A stretch of DNA of 58,902 bases. It comes from an uncultured Clostridia bacterium (GTDB lineage: Bacteria > Bacillota > Clostridia > Christensenellales > UBA1242). Both the position numbers and the translations under genes were made by a program. Within the stretch, counting starts at the first letter, position 1; each line of letters opens with the position of its first letter. The DNA is taken from contig CANRIT010000008.1 in NCBI GenBank assembly GCA_947630745.1, positions 1 through 58,902 on the forward strand, read 5' to 3'. The notes under the pieces are model-generated. The model was not told where the DNA came from, searched no databases, and saw nothing but the letters and a program-made list of their open reading frames with translations. This document shows positions 7,611-17,887 of this stretch, piece by piece.

Positions 7611-9560
7611 ATGGTTGACGATTTAAAAGTTACTGGCAGTTATGGGGCGGAAGCTATCCAAGTTTTGGAAGGGTTGGAGCCAGTGCGCAAACGCCCGGGT
7701 ATGTACATTGGCAGCACGGACGAGCGCGGACTTCATCATCTGGTTACCGAAATTGTGGACAACTCGATTGACGAGGCGTTGGCTGGATACTGCAACGAAA
7801 TAAGCGTAACAATTCTTGAAGATGGTTCGGTAAGCGTGCTTGATAACGGGCGCGGTATCCCAACCGGCATACACGAAAAAGAGGGTATTAGCGCGGCCGA
7901 ACTTGTGCTTACCAAATTGCACGCGGGTGGCAAATTTGGCGGTGGCGGATACAAAATTTCGGGCGGCTTGCACGGGGTTGGTTTAAGTGTGGTTAATGCG
8001 CTTAGCGAAACACTTATTTTGGACATTTTCCAAAACGGCAACCACTATCACCAAGTGTATCATCGCGGCGTTCCAACGCTAAGGTTGGAAGTGGTTGGCA
8101 CAGCGGACAAAACTGGCACGCAAATTACCTTTAAGCCAGACTTTGAAATTTTTCCAGTAACCGAATTTAATTACGATATATTAAAATCGCGTTTGCGCGA
8201 AATTGCCTTTTTAAACAAAGGGCTTATAATCAATTTAAAAGACGAGCGCGAGGGTAAGCAACAGGAAAATAGTTATCGATTTATGGGTGGCATACAAGAG
8301 TTTGTTGCCGACCTAACAACAAACAAAACCTGCATTTTCCCCGAGCCTATTTACATTGACAAGGTGTATAAATACAAGCGCAAGGACGAAAATGGCAACA
8401 GCGTGGATGCTACAACCGAAATTGAAATAAGTTTTCAATACACGGATAGTTATAACGAAAATATCCACACCTATTGCAACAACATCAACACGGAAGAAGG
8501 TGGCAAACACCTTGACGGGTTTAAGTCTAGTCTGCTTAAAATTATAAACGACTACGCGGTCAACAACAATATAATTAAGGAAAAGGACAAGTTTAGCGGG
8601 GAAGATACGCGCGAAGGCATAATTGCGGTTGTTTCGGTTAAGGTGGAAGAGCCTCAGTTTGAAGGGCAAACCAAAACCAAACTTGGCACAGAAGAAATCC
8701 GCGGATTCACTGCCAAAGCCATGGAAGAGGTGTTTAAAGATTATTTGGAAGAACACCCAAAAGAAAGCAAAGATTTGGTTAACAAATGTATGGCAGGCAA
8801 GCGTGCACGTGAGGCGGCAAGAAATGCGCGTGATGAAACAAGGCGTAAAAGCGCGCTTGAAAATTCCACTCTGCCGGGCAAACTTGCCGATTGTTCAAGC
8901 CGCAATGCAAAGGATTGTGAGATATTTATTGTCGAGGGCGATTCGGCTGGCGGCACGGCAAAGTCGGGCAGGGATAGGCGTTTCCAAGCCATACTTCCAC
9001 TGCGCGGCAAAATTTTGAATGTGGAAAAAACGCGTTTGGCGCGTGCGCTTGAAAACGAAGAAATAAATGCCATGATAACCGCATTTGGTTGCGGCATACA
9101 CGAAAATTGTGACACAAGCAAATTGCGCTATGACAAAATTGTTATTATGACAGATGCCGATGTCGATGGCAGCCATATTGAAATATTGATGCTCACCTTC
9201 CTTTATAGATACATGCCAAAATTGGTGGAAGAAGGGCATGTGTATGTTGCTCAGCCTCCACTTTACAAAATTACGCGCGGCAAGCAGACCTTGTACTTTT
9301 ACACGGAAGAAGAAAAGGACCGTGCCGGCATAAACGAAAACGACAAAAATGTTCAGCGCTACAAAGGTTTGGGTGAAATGAATGCCGAACAGCTTTGGGA
9401 AACTACTATGAATCCAGAAACTCGCACACTTAAACGTGTGACCATAAACGACTTGGTTGCGGTTAACGAAGTGTTTGAAATGCTTATGGGCGACAATCCA
9501 GAAATTAGGCGTGAATTTATTGAGCAAAACGCCAATTTGGTTGAAGACCTTGATGTGTAG
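7611..9560 (+). CDS. gyrB: DNA gyrase subunit B
   Basis: ATPase subunit of gyrase, which introduces negative supercoils with GyrA. 649 residues: GHKL ATPase domain ([32 protein letters not shown]), transducer domain, TOPRIM domain with VEGDSAGG (about residue 440) and TDADVDGSH (about 515), and the C-terminal GyrA-binding part with [17 protein letters not shown] precedes the ATG. gyrA follows 21 nt downstream, so the pair is an operon. The usual dnaA-dnaN-recF neighbours are absent, so this is not an obvious origin region. Confidence 0.98.
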   Translation: MVDDLKVTGSYGAEAIQVLEGLEPVRKRPGMYIGSTDERGLHHLVTEIVDNSIDEALAGYCNEISVTILEDGSVSVLDNGRGIPTGIHEKEGISAAELVLTKLHAGGKFGGGGYKISGGLHGVGLSVVNALSETLILDIFQNGNHYHQVYHRGVPTLRLEVVGTADKTGTQITFKPDFEIFPVTEFNYDILKSRLREIAFLNKGLIINLKDEREGKQQENSYRFMGGIQEFVADLTTNKTCIFPEPIYIDKVYKYKRKDENGNSVDATTEIEISFQYTDSYNENIHTYCNNINTEEGGKHLDGFKSSLLKIINDYAVNNNIIKEKDKFSGEDTREGIIAVVSVKVEEPQFEGQTKTKLGTEEIRGFTAKAMEEVFKDYLEEHPKESKDLVNKCMAGKRAREAARNARDETRRKSALENSTLPGKLADCSSRNAKDCEIFIVEGDSAGGTAKSGRDRRFQAILPLRGKILNVEKTRLARALENEEINAMITAFGCGIHENCDTSKLRYDKIVIMTDADVDGSHIEILMLTFLYRYMPKLVEEGHVYVAQPPLYKITRGKQTLYFYTEEEKDRAGINENDKNVQRYKGLGEMNAEQLWETTMNPETRTLKRVTINDLVAVNEVFEMLMGDNPEIRREFIEQNANLVEDLDV

Positions 9561-9581
9561 AGTATATAGGAGAAATTTCAC

Positions 9582-12146
9582 ATGAAAGATAATAAAACAG
9601 TTTTTGAAAAGATAGATAACACGCATTACATTGACATTGATGTTGAGCATGAGATGAAAAAATCGTTTATTGCTTACGCGATGGCGGTTAATGTTTCGCG
9701 CGCAATTCCGGACGTTAGGGACGGGTTAAAGCCAGTGCATAGACGCATACTTTACAGCATGAACGAAACTGGACTTACAAGCGACAAGCCAACCAGAAAA
9801 TGCGCCAAAATTGTGGGTGAGGTTTTGGGTAAATATCATCCGCATGGTGATAGTTCGGTTTATGACGCGCTTGTTAGATTGGCGCAAGATTTCACTATAA
9901 ACGAGCCACTTGTTGACGGGCAAGGCAACTTTGGTAGTGTGGATGGTGACCCAGCAGCGGCCTATCGTTACACAGAGGCAAGGCTTAGCAAAATTGCGGA
10001 CGAATTGTTGCGCGATATTGATAAAAATACGGTTGACTTTTACCCTAACTTTGATAACTCTACTTTGCAGCCCGTTGTTTTGCCAAGCAGATTTCCAAAC
10101 TTGCTTGTAAATGGTAGTGACGGCATCGCGGTTGGTATGGCAACCAACATTCCGCCACACAACCTTAATGAAGTTATCGATGCGGTTGTTGCAATGATTG
10201 ACAATCCAAACATAACCATTGACGAACTTATGGACATTATTCCTGCACCAGATTTTCCAACTGGGGCGGAAATCTTGGGCAATGCGGCGGTTAAACAAGC
10301 CTATCGCACCGGGCATGGCGCGGTTATTATGCGTGCAAAAACCGACATAGAAAGTTACGATGACGGCAAGCGTTGGCGCATAATTGCCACTGAAATTCCT
10401 TACCAAGTTAACAAAGCCCGCCTTATTAAACAGATTGCGGATTTGGTTAAGGATAAGCGACTTGAAGGCATTTCGGACATTCGCGATGAATCGGGCCGCG
10501 AGGGCATGCGCATTGTTATTGAAATTAAAAAGGATGCAAATCCACATGTAGTGTTAAATCACTTGTTTAAAATGACCCAATTGCAACTATCTAGCGGCAT
10601 AAATTTTTTGGCGCTTGTAAATAAAGAACCAAAAGTGCTTAATTTGCAAGAGATGATTTATTACTACCTAGATTTCCAACGCGAAGTGGTTACTCGCCGC
10701 ACAAAGTTTGACTTAAACAAGGCGGAAGAGCGCGAACATATTATCAAGGGCTTGGTGATTGCGGTCAACAACATTGACGAAGTTATAAAAATTATCAAAC
10801 AGAGCGCGGACAAAAACACAGCGCAAGCCAAATTGCAAGAAGTGTTTGATTTGTCCGAACGCCAAGCAAACGCCATTTTGGAAATGAAATTAAGCCGCTT
10901 AACCGGGCTTGAAGTGGAAAAACTTAAAGACGAGTTGGACGAGCTGGAAATCACCATCGCCGACCTTAAAGACATTTTGGCAAATCCACAAAAGGTTAGC
11001 GACATTATCAAAACCGAGTTGTTGGAAATTAAGGCAAAATATCCAACTCCGCGCAAGTCAAAAATTGTGCTTGACTATGACGACATTGACATTGGCGACT
11101 TGATTGAACGCCACGAAGTTATTGTTTCGCTTACCAACCAAGGGTACATCAAACGCTTGCCAGTTAGCGAATATAAATCGCAAAACAGGGGCGGCAGGGG
11201 TGTTAATGCGCACAAGACCAAGGAAGAAGATTTTGTTATTGATATGTACGCCTTCAACAGCCATGACGATTTGATGTTCTTCTCAGATTTTGGCAAGGTG
11301 TATGTGCTTAAAGCGTACAACATTCCAGAGGCGGGCAGACAGACCAAAGGCCGCGCGCTTATAAATTTGTTGCCGCTTGAAGCGGATGAAAAAATCAACA
11401 CAATTCTTAAATTTGAGCATAGCGATGATGCGTACTTGATGCTTGCAACACGGCAAGGCATTGTTAAAAAGACGCCGCTTACTGAATACGAAAACATCCG
11501 CAAAAATGGCAAAATTGCAATCAAACTTTTGGAAGGCGACAGCTTGATAAGTGCGGCAATTGTTCACGCGGGTGACGAGCTGCTTTTGGCAAGCGACAAC
11601 GGCAAATGCTTGCGCTTTAACGAGGCAAATGTTCGCCCAATGGGCAGAGCATCGCATGGTGTGCGCAGCATGAAGATGGAAAAGGGCGAAAACCTTATTA
11701 ACATGATTGTGCTTAACAAAGATATGGACATTTTAACCGTGACCGAAAAGGGTTATGCAAAGCGCAGCAATCCGGAAGATTATCGCTTGCAGTCAAGGCG
11801 CGGCAAAGGTATAAAGGCCGGCGTGTTTAACGAAAAAACGGGCAAGGTGGTTTGCATGCGCCCAGTTACCACAGATAATGATATTTTGGCAATTTCGGGC
11901 GAGGGCGTTATGATTCGCACACACGCGGACAGCATCAACTTGGTAAGCCGCACAAGTTTGGGCGTAAGGCTTATGAAGGTGGCAGAAAATGACAAGGTTG
12001 TAAGTGTGGCGATTGTGGATAGACAGGAAGATGAAGAACCAGTGTCTGAAACCGAAAATTCACAAGCCGAACAGAATTTAGATGCGCAAAATGTTGCGGT
12101 TGAAACAAACGAAACTAACGAGCAACCAAACGATACACAAGAATAA
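9582..12146 (+). CDS. gyrA: DNA gyrase subunit A
   Basis: DNA breakage-reunion subunit of gyrase, 854 residues. The catalytic tyrosine is Tyr130 in YRYTEARL. The quinolone-determining region keeps Ser91 and Asp95 (E. coli Ser83 and Asp87), the drug-sensitive state. The C-terminal beta-pinwheel carries a GyrA box, QNRGGRG, which separates gyrase from topoisomerase IV. The last 45 residues form an acidic Glu/Asn/Gln-rich tail, as in other gyrases. A ribosome site (TAGGAG) lies between gyrB and gyrA. No clear terminator follows. Confidence 0.97.
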   Translation: MKDNKTVFEKIDNTHYIDIDVEHEMKKSFIAYAMAVNVSRAIPDVRDGLKPVHRRILYSMNETGLTSDKPTRKCAKIVGEVLGKYHPHGDSSVYDALVRLAQDFTINEPLVDGQGNFGSVDGDPAAAYRYTEARLSKIADELLRDIDKNTVDFYPNFDNSTLQPVVLPSRFPNLLVNGSDGIAVGMATNIPPHNLNEVIDAVVAMIDNPNITIDELMDIIPAPDFPTGAEILGNAAVKQAYRTGHGAVIMRAKTDIESYDDGKRWRIIATEIPYQVNKARLIKQIADLVKDKRLEGISDIRDESGREGMRIVIEIKKDANPHVVLNHLFKMTQLQLSSGINFLALVNKEPKVLNLQEMIYYYLDFQREVVTRRTKFDLNKAEEREHIIKGLVIAVNNIDEVIKIIKQSADKNTAQAKLQEVFDLSERQANAILEMKLSRLTGLEVEKLKDELDELEITIADLKDILANPQKVSDIIKTELLEIKAKYPTPRKSKIVLDYDDIDIGDLIERHEVIVSLTNQGYIKRLPVSEYKSQNRGGRGVNAHKTKEEDFVIDMYAFNSHDDLMFFSDFGKVYVLKAYNIPEAGRQTKGRALINLLPLEADEKINTILKFEHSDDAYLMLATRQGIVKKTPLTEYENIRKNGKIAIKLLEGDSLISAAIVHAGDELLLASDNGKCLRFNEANVRPMGRASHGVRSMKMEKGENLINMIVLNKDMDILTVTEKGYAKRSNPEDYRLQSRRGKGIKAGVFNEKTGKVVCMRPVTTDNDILAISGEGVMIRTHADSINLVSRTSLGVRLMKVAENDKVVSVAIVDRQEDEEPVSETENSQAEQNLDAQNVAVETNETNEQPNDTQE

Positions 12147-12343
12147 AATTTTAAGTTTTAGCAAATTTAAATTTTTGCAAAGTTTTGTTAAAAATTACAA
12201 AAAATTAACAAAAAAACGCAAAAAATCGTTAAATTTTGGCTAAAACTTTTAATTTTTAATAAAAACCTGTAAAATTAACAACAAATTAAAATTGCAAAAA
12301 ATTATAAAATCATATTAAAAAGGTGGTAAAAATATACTAAGAT

Positions 12344-13270
12344 ATGGTAAAGTTTGCTAAAAAAATTTCAATACTAATTGTTGTGTTGTTGTCAACCATA
12401 TCTTTTTGTGCGTTTGTTGGCAAAAGTTTTTTGGGCGATAATTTTGTTTTTGCAAATTCAAAATTAAGTTTAGGAGCGCAACAAAATTTGGTTGCGGATA
12501 AATTAGATGATAGCCAAAATGCAACTAAAATTTTAAACACCACCACGCGGGTGGAAATGGTGTATAACGATGATGATTCAATTGTGCAAAATTTTTACGT
12601 GACGGTTTTTAAGGGCGGGTTTGAAGAAGATTATGCCGCCATGCAAAGTTGTATTATAAGCGCGCTGCAAGAAGAACTGCAACGGCAAAAAACCAGTTTT
12701 GTTTTAGAGCCAAACAATCTAATTTACAGAAACGACATAAAAATTTTGCAAACGCAATTGCTTGACGATGAACAGACTTTTGTGGCGGCGTTGTGGTTTA
12801 AAGAACAAAAAATCTTTAACAAATTTTACAATTTAAGCACAAAAAATTCGGCCGAATTAAAGCAGGAAAAGCATTTCTTTTACACAAAAGTATTTCAAAC
12901 TGGCTACACAATTTTGTCAAATCCAAAACTGGAACAAATCTATTATCTGGTGGTAAGCAATGTTTTAACAAACCCGCTGTTTGAAGGCGTGGAAAATCAC
13001 AACGAAATCCGCTACACCATGATTGCCGACACAAAAAGAGAGCATTCCAACGCGGACATAATCGAGCAGAAAGACGGAAAATTTTATCACACTTGGATTT
13101 TTACCGACATACAGCAAACTATTACCGTTTACTTTATTATGGCAAATCGCGCTAACTGGATTTTGGTGTGCTTGGGGGTTGGACTGCTGGTTTGTGCGGT
13201 TTTGTGCGTAGTTGCAGTGATTGTTGTTAAAAAGCGAAAGAGGAAGAAAAATGAAAGTCAAAGTTCTTAA
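12344..13270 (+). CDS. Exported membrane protein with N- and C-terminal spans
   Basis: 308 residues with an N-terminal signal or anchor helix (about residues 7-27), a roughly 230-residue extracytoplasmic domain, a C-terminal transmembrane helix (about 270-295) and a basic KKRKRKK tail. No family is recognised. A GGTGG lies rather far (17 nt) upstream and a TATACT -10 ends 5 nt before the ATG, so the start may be leaderless. The next small ORF begins inside its last 20 bases, implying translational coupling. Confidence 0.65.
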   Translation: MVKFAKKISILIVVLLSTISFCAFVGKSFLGDNFVFANSKLSLGAQQNLVADKLDDSQNATKILNTTTRVEMVYNDDDSIVQNFYVTVFKGGFEEDYAAMQSCIISALQEELQRQKTSFVLEPNNLIYRNDIKILQTQLLDDEQTFVAALWFKEQKIFNKFYNLSTKNSAELKQEKHFFYTKVFQTGYTILSNPKLEQIYYLVVSNVLTNPLFEGVENHNEIRYTMIADTKREHSNADIIEQKDGKFYHTWIFTDIQQTITVYFIMANRANWILVCLGVGLLVCAVLCVVAVIVVKKRKRKKNESQSS

Positions 13271-13409
13271 AAAATTGCCAAAATCAAAACACAAAAAAGT
13301 GATAACGGCAAAAAGAGTTGCACCCGTTTTGGAAAACAAACAAAGGGAGCAATATCTAAAATTTTATGACGATGTTAAGATTGAAGGGAATGGCAAAAAT
13401 GATTGGTAG
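13251..13409 (+). CDS. Small basic protein, unknown
   Basis: 52 residues, strongly basic at the N-terminus (KVKVLKKLPKSKHKKV) and ending NGKNDW. The start at 13251 is chosen for the GAGGAAG site just upstream; it overlaps the preceding gene by 20 nt in another frame. The stop is followed at once by the hairpin repeat array at 13410, and the frame continues open for 45 codons beyond the stop into that array. No known family. Confidence 0.55.
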   Translation: MKVKVLKKLPKSKHKKVITAKRVAPVLENKQREQYLKFYDDVKIEGNGKNDW

Positions 13410-13858
13410 CGCTTGTTAGTTGGGGTTTGTTTAGGTGTGTGTTGGGAATTGCACACTCACTTAGGTGCTACGCAAAGTCGTGAGTGTACAACACCCAACG
13501 CACAAAAGCACAATAACCCAATCAAACTGCGCGCAAGGTCCTAGGGTGGAGCAAGAGGGGTTTAAAAGGATAGATTTAAGTCGTTCACGCATAACACTTT
13601 TATCCCCAATAGCTAATGTACTTTAATCAAACTGCGCTTTGGGAGTGCGGGCTAGATAAGTATGTCTTATAAGGATAAATTTTAAAATCGTTCACCCGCA
13701 ACCTAATGCATGCCAATTGCTAATGCACTTCAATCAAACTGCACACCAGGTTCTGGGGTGGAGCAAGCGGGTTTTAAAAGGATAGATTAAAGTCGTGAGT
13801 GCGCAACACCAAACGCGCAAAGTCACAATAACCCAATCAAACATCGCGCACGCTTAAA
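13410..13858 (+). repeat. Tandem array of about 105-bp hairpin-forming repeats
   Basis: Degenerate tandem units anchored by AATCAAACTGC-like boxes at 13520, 13625, 13732 and 13835 (spacings 105, 107 and 103 bp). Other shared boxes are GGGTGGAGCAAG, TTTAAAAGGATAGATT and CACAATAACCCAATCAAA. It starts with CGCTTGTTAGTT immediately after a stop codon and ends at the ribosome site of the next gene. A reversed copy lies at 15440-15719. No transposase or conserved ORF is present. Confidence 0.85.
13437..13503 (+). ncRNA. Two-tier hairpin in the 13.4-kb array
   Basis: The outer 10-bp stem (13437-13446 with 13494-13503, one G-U) and inner 8-bp stem (13453-13460 with 13480-13487) are separated by a 6x6 internal loop. 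They carry a 19-nt apical loop containing AGGTGCTACGCAAA. The same loop and similar geometry occur in the array after nrdD with different stem sequences, which suggests selection on structure. Calling it an RNA is inference. Confidence 0.5.
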
Positions 13859-13868
13859 AGGAGAAATT

Positions 13869-14672
13869 ATGAGTAAAATAATTATGCTTGGCACGGGCAA
13901 CGGCGGAACACTTGATTTATATAACACTTGTTTTGTTGTTGAGAATAATAACCAAAATTTTTTGGTTGATACGGGCGGCAGCATTGAAATAATAAGAAGA
14001 TTAAAGCAATCTAACATAGACTACAAAACAATTAAACATATTTTTATTTCGCACAGTCACACTGACCATATATTAGGCTTATTTTGGCTTTTCAAAAAGA
14101 TTAGCCGGGACGCCATGCATGGACTCATTAAAGATAAAATCAACATTTACTGTAATGATGTGGTTTTTGAAGCTATAAAGGTTGTTTCTAAACAAATTTT
14201 GCCCGATAAACTTATGGATGCTATTTATAGTGTTGTAGATTTTAAAGTTTTGCAAGATAATGATAAATACATGATAAATGGAGTTGAATATACTTTCTTT
14301 GACATACACGCAAAAGGCACAAAGCAATTTGGTTTTACTTGCGTTTTAAACAACAAAAGATTTGCCTTTATGGGAGATGAAACACTAAATCCAAATCTCT
14401 ATGATAAATTTATTGGCTATGATTATGCTATGCACGAAGCTTTTTGCTTGGAAGCAGAAGAAAATATTTTTCATGCTTATGAAAAACACCACTCTTCAAC
14501 AAAGAGCGTAAGCGAAACAATGAACAAATTGAAAATTAAAAATTTGATCCTATATCATACAGAAGATAGTCATGGGGACAACAGAAAAAGCCTTTACACA
14601 AATGAAGCTCAAAAATACTTTAAAGGCAAAATTATTGTTCCAAATGATTTAGAAATAATTGAAATAGAATAG
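13869..14672 (+). CDS. Metallo-beta-lactamase-fold hydrolase (RNase Z-like)
   Basis: 267 residues. The metal-binding motif SHSHTDHILG (about residues 60-70) and later conserved Asp (FMGDET) and His residues mark a two-metal hydrolase of the RNase Z/arylsulfatase-like branch; substrate unknown. It lacks a signal peptide. AAAAGGAG precedes the ATG directly after the repeat array. Arginine codons are four AGA and one CGG with no CGC, unlike neighbours that favour CGC. With the flanking inverted arrays this hints at acquisition by transfer. Confidence 0.8.
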   Translation: MSKIIMLGTGNGGTLDLYNTCFVVENNNQNFLVDTGGSIEIIRRLKQSNIDYKTIKHIFISHSHTDHILGLFWLFKKISRDAMHGLIKDKINIYCNDVVFEAIKVVSKQILPDKLMDAIYSVVDFKVLQDNDKYMINGVEYTFFDIHAKGTKQFGFTCVLNNKRFAFMGDETLNPNLYDKFIGYDYAMHEAFCLEAEENIFHAYEKHHSSTKSVSETMNKLKIKNLILYHTEDSHGDNRKSLYTNEAQKYFKGKIIVPNDLEIIEIE

Positions 14673-14731
14673 ATGATAAATGAAAATAAATTGAAATTTA
14701 AGAGACTTTAATAAAATGATGTTTTTATTAA

Positions 14732-14767
14732 AAAAACTCATAAATTTTGCAATTTTTATGAGTTTTT
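14732..14767. terminator. Bidirectional terminator between the hydrolase and nrdG
   Basis: 13-bp stem AAAAACTCATAAA (14732-14744) with TTTATGAGTTTTT (14755-14767), giving a T run on either strand; it serves the two convergent genes. Confidence 0.9.
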
Positions 14768-14772
14768 GTTTT

Positions 14773-15360
14773 TTATAAAGCGCGTGCAGCGGTTGTTTCT
14801 GTATCAAAATCTTTAAAAGCTTTGCTGCGTTTTTCGTTTAGTGGGCTTAACACAATTTTGCCGCTTTTTAATGTTGCTGGCACGTCAATAACTCGTTGAT
14901 TACTGCTGCCCTTAAAGCGCAGGGTGATGTCTTTAAGTTGATATTTAAATTCGCCGTCAACCATAATGTCAAAATACTTTAAAATTTCTGGCGTAATGTT
15001 TTTGTTGTAAGCGCGACTTGGTTTTTGCAATTCTTCGTCAAGCAAATATCCAGTGTAGCACCAAATTGTTTTGTTTGGATACAGCTGTTTAACTCGCTTA
15101 ACAAATGGCAACAACGCTTGCTGATTTACAACTTCCATTGGCTCGCCACCCAGCAGCGTCAAGCCGTTAATATAGTCGGGTTTAAGTGCGGCAATAATTT
15201 TATCTTCAACCTCTTTTGTAAAAGGTTTGCCATAATTAAAGTCCCATGTCTCTTGATTAAAACACTGCGGGCAGTGGTGAGTGCAGCCGCTAACAAACAG
15301 ACTTACACGCACCCCTTCGCCATCAGCAATATCATTAAATTTTATGTTACCATAATTCAT
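14773..15360 (-). CDS. nrdG: Anaerobic ribonucleotide reductase activating protein
   Basis: Radical SAM activase that installs the glycyl radical on NrdD. 195 residues; the [4Fe-4S] motif is CTHHCPQC (CX3CX2C) near residue 27, and the glycine-rich LLGGEP motif follows. The ATG at 15360 has AGAGGA 6 nt upstream; an in-frame TTG at 15366 touches the ribosome site and is not used. It lies downstream of nrdD on the same strand, but the two are separated by about 360 nt containing a repeat array. Confidence 0.95.
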   Translation of the reverse strand: MNYGNIKFNDIADGEGVRVSLFVSGCTHHCPQCFNQETWDFNYGKPFTKEVEDKIIAALKPDYINGLTLLGGEPMEVVNQQALLPFVKRVKQLYPNKTIWCYTGYLLDEELQKPSRAYNKNITPEILKYFDIMVDGEFKYQLKDITLRFKGSSNQRVIDVPATLKSGKIVLSPLNEKRSKAFKDFDTETTAARAL

Positions 15361-15439
15361 AAGCAATCCTCTTTTTACACAAAATTTTTTTTAACAAAAT
15401 TTTACTTTTAATAGTTAAAATCTTAATAGGTTGGTTTAC

Positions 15440-15719
15440 GCACCACTTTTTAAATTTATCCTTTTAGAACTTACTTGCCTTACCCTAGAACTTTGAGTGC
15501 AGTTTGATTGGGTTATTGTGACTTTGTGCGTTGGTGATTGTGCACGAACGACTTTCCTTTTAAATCTTTCTCGTTCGACCCGCGCCCCCAGAGCGCAGTT
15601 TGATTAAAGTACGTTAGCAATTGGGATGCAATGGATTGCGGGTGAACGATTTTGCGTAGCACCTTAGTGAACCCACAACCCGTTGCATCCCACTCGTAAC
15701 TAATTTAACTAACAAGCGA
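15440..15719 (-). repeat. Reversed copy of the hairpin repeat array, between nrdD and nrdG
   Basis: Read on the minus strand it starts with CGCTTGTTAGTT just after the nrdD stop. It has two GCAGTTTGATT boxes (15499 and 15595 on the plus strand, 96 bp apart) and the same ordered boxes as the 13.4-kb array. Both arrays follow a stop codon in the direction of transcription and occupy the space to the next gene. About 80 further AT-rich bases (15361-15439) separate it from the nrdG start and hold only the nrdG ribosome site. Confidence 0.85.
15623..15691 (-). ncRNA. Two-tier hairpin in the nrdD-nrdG array
   Basis: Outer 9-bp stem (15623-15631 with 15683-15691) and inner 8-bp stem (15636-15643 with 15671-15678, one G-U) carry the conserved loop box AGGTGCTACGCAAA read on the minus strand. 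Stem sequences differ from those at 13437-13503 while pairing is kept. Confidence 0.5.
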
Positions 15720-15721
15720 TT

Positions 15722-17887
15722 TTAAAGATGGAGCACCCTGTCTCTTATTTCTTGCGTGCGGCCTTGGTTCCAGAACTGGCTGCCGATATATCCACAAGTG
15801 CGGCGGGCAACATTCATCTTGGTTTGGTCGGTATTGCCGCAATTTGGACATTTCCAAATTAATATGCCGTCTTTATCTTCTTCAATTTGAATTTCGCCGT
15901 CATAGCCACAAACATGGCAGTAATCCGACTTGGTGTTAAGTTCAGCATACATAATGTTGTCGTAAATAAACTTTATAACTTGCAAAACGGCTTCCAAATT
16001 GTCTTGCATATTAGGAACTTCAACATAGCTTATAGCCCCGCCAGTTGAAAGTGCTTGGAACTGGCTTTCAAATTTAAGTTTATCAAATGCGCTGATAGGT
16101 TCGGTTACGTGTACATGGTAGCTGTTGGTTATGTAATTTTTGTCGGTTATGCCAGGGATGATGCCAAATCTGCGTTGCAAACTTTTTGCAAACTTGTAAG
16201 TTGTGCTTTCAAGTGGAGTGCCATAAATTGCAAAGCCGATATTTGTTTCCTTTTTCCAGCGGTTGCAAGCCTCGTTCATGTGTTTCATAATTTCAAGTGC
16301 AAGTGGAGTAGCCTCTGGGTCGGTCATAGATTTGCCAGTTAAATATTTAACGCATTCATAAAGCCCAGCGTATCCAAGCGAAATGGAGGAATATCCGCCG
16401 TACAAAAGTTTGTCAATCTTTTCGCCCGGTTTTAACCTAGCAATTGCACCATGCTGCCACAAAATTGGGGCAACATTGCTGGTTGTACCTTTCAAGCGAT
16501 TGTGTCTGCACATAAGCGCTTCAAAGCAAAGTTGCAAGCGTTCGTCGAAGATTTTCCAGAAAGTTTTTAAATCCCCGCCGCTTGAAAGTGCAACGTCAGG
16601 AAGGTTGATTGTAACCACGCCTTGGTTGAAACGGCCGTAGAATTTGTAGTTGCCGTTTTCGTCCTTCCAAGGGGCAAGATTGCTTCTGCAACCCATAACT
16701 GGGAAACAATTGCCTTCTTTAAGCTCTTTCATCTTCTTTTCGCTGATATAGTCTGGCACAAGGCGTTTTGCTGTGCATTTTGCTGCAAGTTTGGTAAGGT
16801 AATAATACTTGCTGTCTTCATGAATGTTGTCTTCTTCCAAAACGTAGATAATTTTTGGGAAGGCAGGGGTGATATACACGCCCTTTTCGTTTTTAACGCC
16901 TTGATAACGCTGTTCAAGAGTCTCTTCAATAATCATTGCAAGGTCGTCTTTTTCGCGCTGGTTTTTTGCCTCACCAAGATACAAGAACTCGGTTAAGAAA
17001 GGTGCTTGGCCATTGGTGGTCATAAGGGTGATGATTTGGTATTGTATGGTTTGCACACCGCGATTTATTTCTTCACGCACGCGTTTTTCAACAATTTTGT
17101 TAAGGACATTTTCGTCAACTTTGCCAGTTGCCATTTTAAGTTCTTTTTCAACTTCTTTGCGGATGCGTTGGCGGCTTACATCAACAAATGGGGCAAGGTG
17201 CGCCATGCTTATACTTTGACCGCCGTATTGGTTTGATGCAACTTGCGCAACAATTTGGGTGGCAATGTTGCACGCAGTTGAAAATGAATGTGGCCGGTCA
17301 ATCATCGTGCCAGAAATAACAGTGCCGTTTTGCAACATATCTTCAAGGTTAACAAGGTCGCAGTTGTGCATGCGCTGCGCGTAATAGTCAGCATCGTGGA
17401 AGTGTATTAAACCTTCTTCGTGCGCCTTCCAAATGTGTTCTGGCAAAAGAATACGCTTTGTAAGGTCTTTGCTCACTTCGCCCGCCATGTAGTCACGCTG
17501 AACACTGTTTACAACTGGGTTTTTGTTGCTGTTTTCTTGCTTAACATCTTCGTTGCGGCAATCAATAAGCGACAAAATTTGTTTATCAGTTGTGTTGGCT
17601 TGTCTTGCAAGGTTATGCTCGTATCTATAAATGATGTAATTATGCAAAATTGTATAATTATTTTGCTTCATAATGGCTTGCTGCACCATGTCTTGAATTT
17701 CTTCCACGCTAGGTGCTCTGCCAAGCATTTCACATTCCTTGGTCACTTGGTCGGTTATTGCGTGAATTTGTGCCTCACTAAGTTGCAAATTTGGGTTGTC
17801 AGTCGACTGATTTGCTCTGCTTACTGCAGAAAAGATTTTGTTTGGGTCAAAGGCAACTTTCTCGCCACTACGTTTAATTACTATCAT
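15722..17887 (-). CDS. nrdD: Anaerobic (class III) ribonucleoside-triphosphate reductase
   Basis: Makes deoxyribonucleotides from NTPs using a glycyl radical, without oxygen. 721 residues: N-terminal ATP-cone (IKRSGEKVAFDPNKI), barrel domain, C-terminal zinc site with CHVCG and CPNCG, and the radical motif CGYIG around Gly699. The ATG at 17887 has AAAGGAG before it; the frame stays open upstream to 18052, but that extension lies in a structured leader. nrdG follows after a repeat array. A Crp/Fnr-type gene diverges upstream and probably controls it. Confidence 0.97.
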   Translation of the reverse strand: MIVIKRSGEKVAFDPNKIFSAVSRANQSTDNPNLQLSEAQIHAITDQVTKECEMLGRAPSVEEIQDMVQQAIMKQNNYTILHNYIIYRYEHNLARQANTTDKQILSLIDCRNEDVKQENSNKNPVVNSVQRDYMAGEVSKDLTKRILLPEHIWKAHEEGLIHFHDADYYAQRMHNCDLVNLEDMLQNGTVISGTMIDRPHSFSTACNIATQIVAQVASNQYGGQSISMAHLAPFVDVSRQRIRKEVEKELKMATGKVDENVLNKIVEKRVREEINRGVQTIQYQIITLMTTNGQAPFLTEFLYLGEAKNQREKDDLAMIIEETLEQRYQGVKNEKGVYITPAFPKIIYVLEEDNIHEDSKYYYLTKLAAKCTAKRLVPDYISEKKMKELKEGNCFPVMGCRSNLAPWKDENGNYKFYGRFNQGVVTINLPDVALSSGGDLKTFWKIFDERLQLCFEALMCRHNRLKGTTSNVAPILWQHGAIARLKPGEKIDKLLYGGYSSISLGYAGLYECVKYLTGKSMTDPEATPLALEIMKHMNEACNRWKKETNIGFAIYGTPLESTTYKFAKSLQRRFGIIPGITDKNYITNSYHVHVTEPISAFDKLKFESQFQALSTGGAISYVEVPNMQDNLEAVLQVIKFIYDNIMYAELNTKSDYCHVCGYDGEIQIEEDKDGILIWKCPNCGNTDQTKMNVARRTCGYIGSQFWNQGRTQEIRDRVLHL

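Noticed and set aside
8895..9650. Long minus-strand open frame opposite gyrB-gyrA
   Set aside because: It is antisense to two certain genes, has low-complexity composition and no ribosome site; similar shadows across the window were also set aside.
9846..9866. Quinolone-resistance changes in GyrA
   Set aside because: Ser91 and Asp95 equivalents are the sensitive residues.
13410..13858. CRISPR array
   Set aside because: Units of about 105 bp are degenerate throughout, there are no identical short repeats with unique spacers, and no cas gene is near.
13410..15719. Insertion sequence flanked by inverted repeats
   Set aside because: No transposase ORF lies between the arrays; the enclosed genes are a metallo-hydrolase and nrdG.
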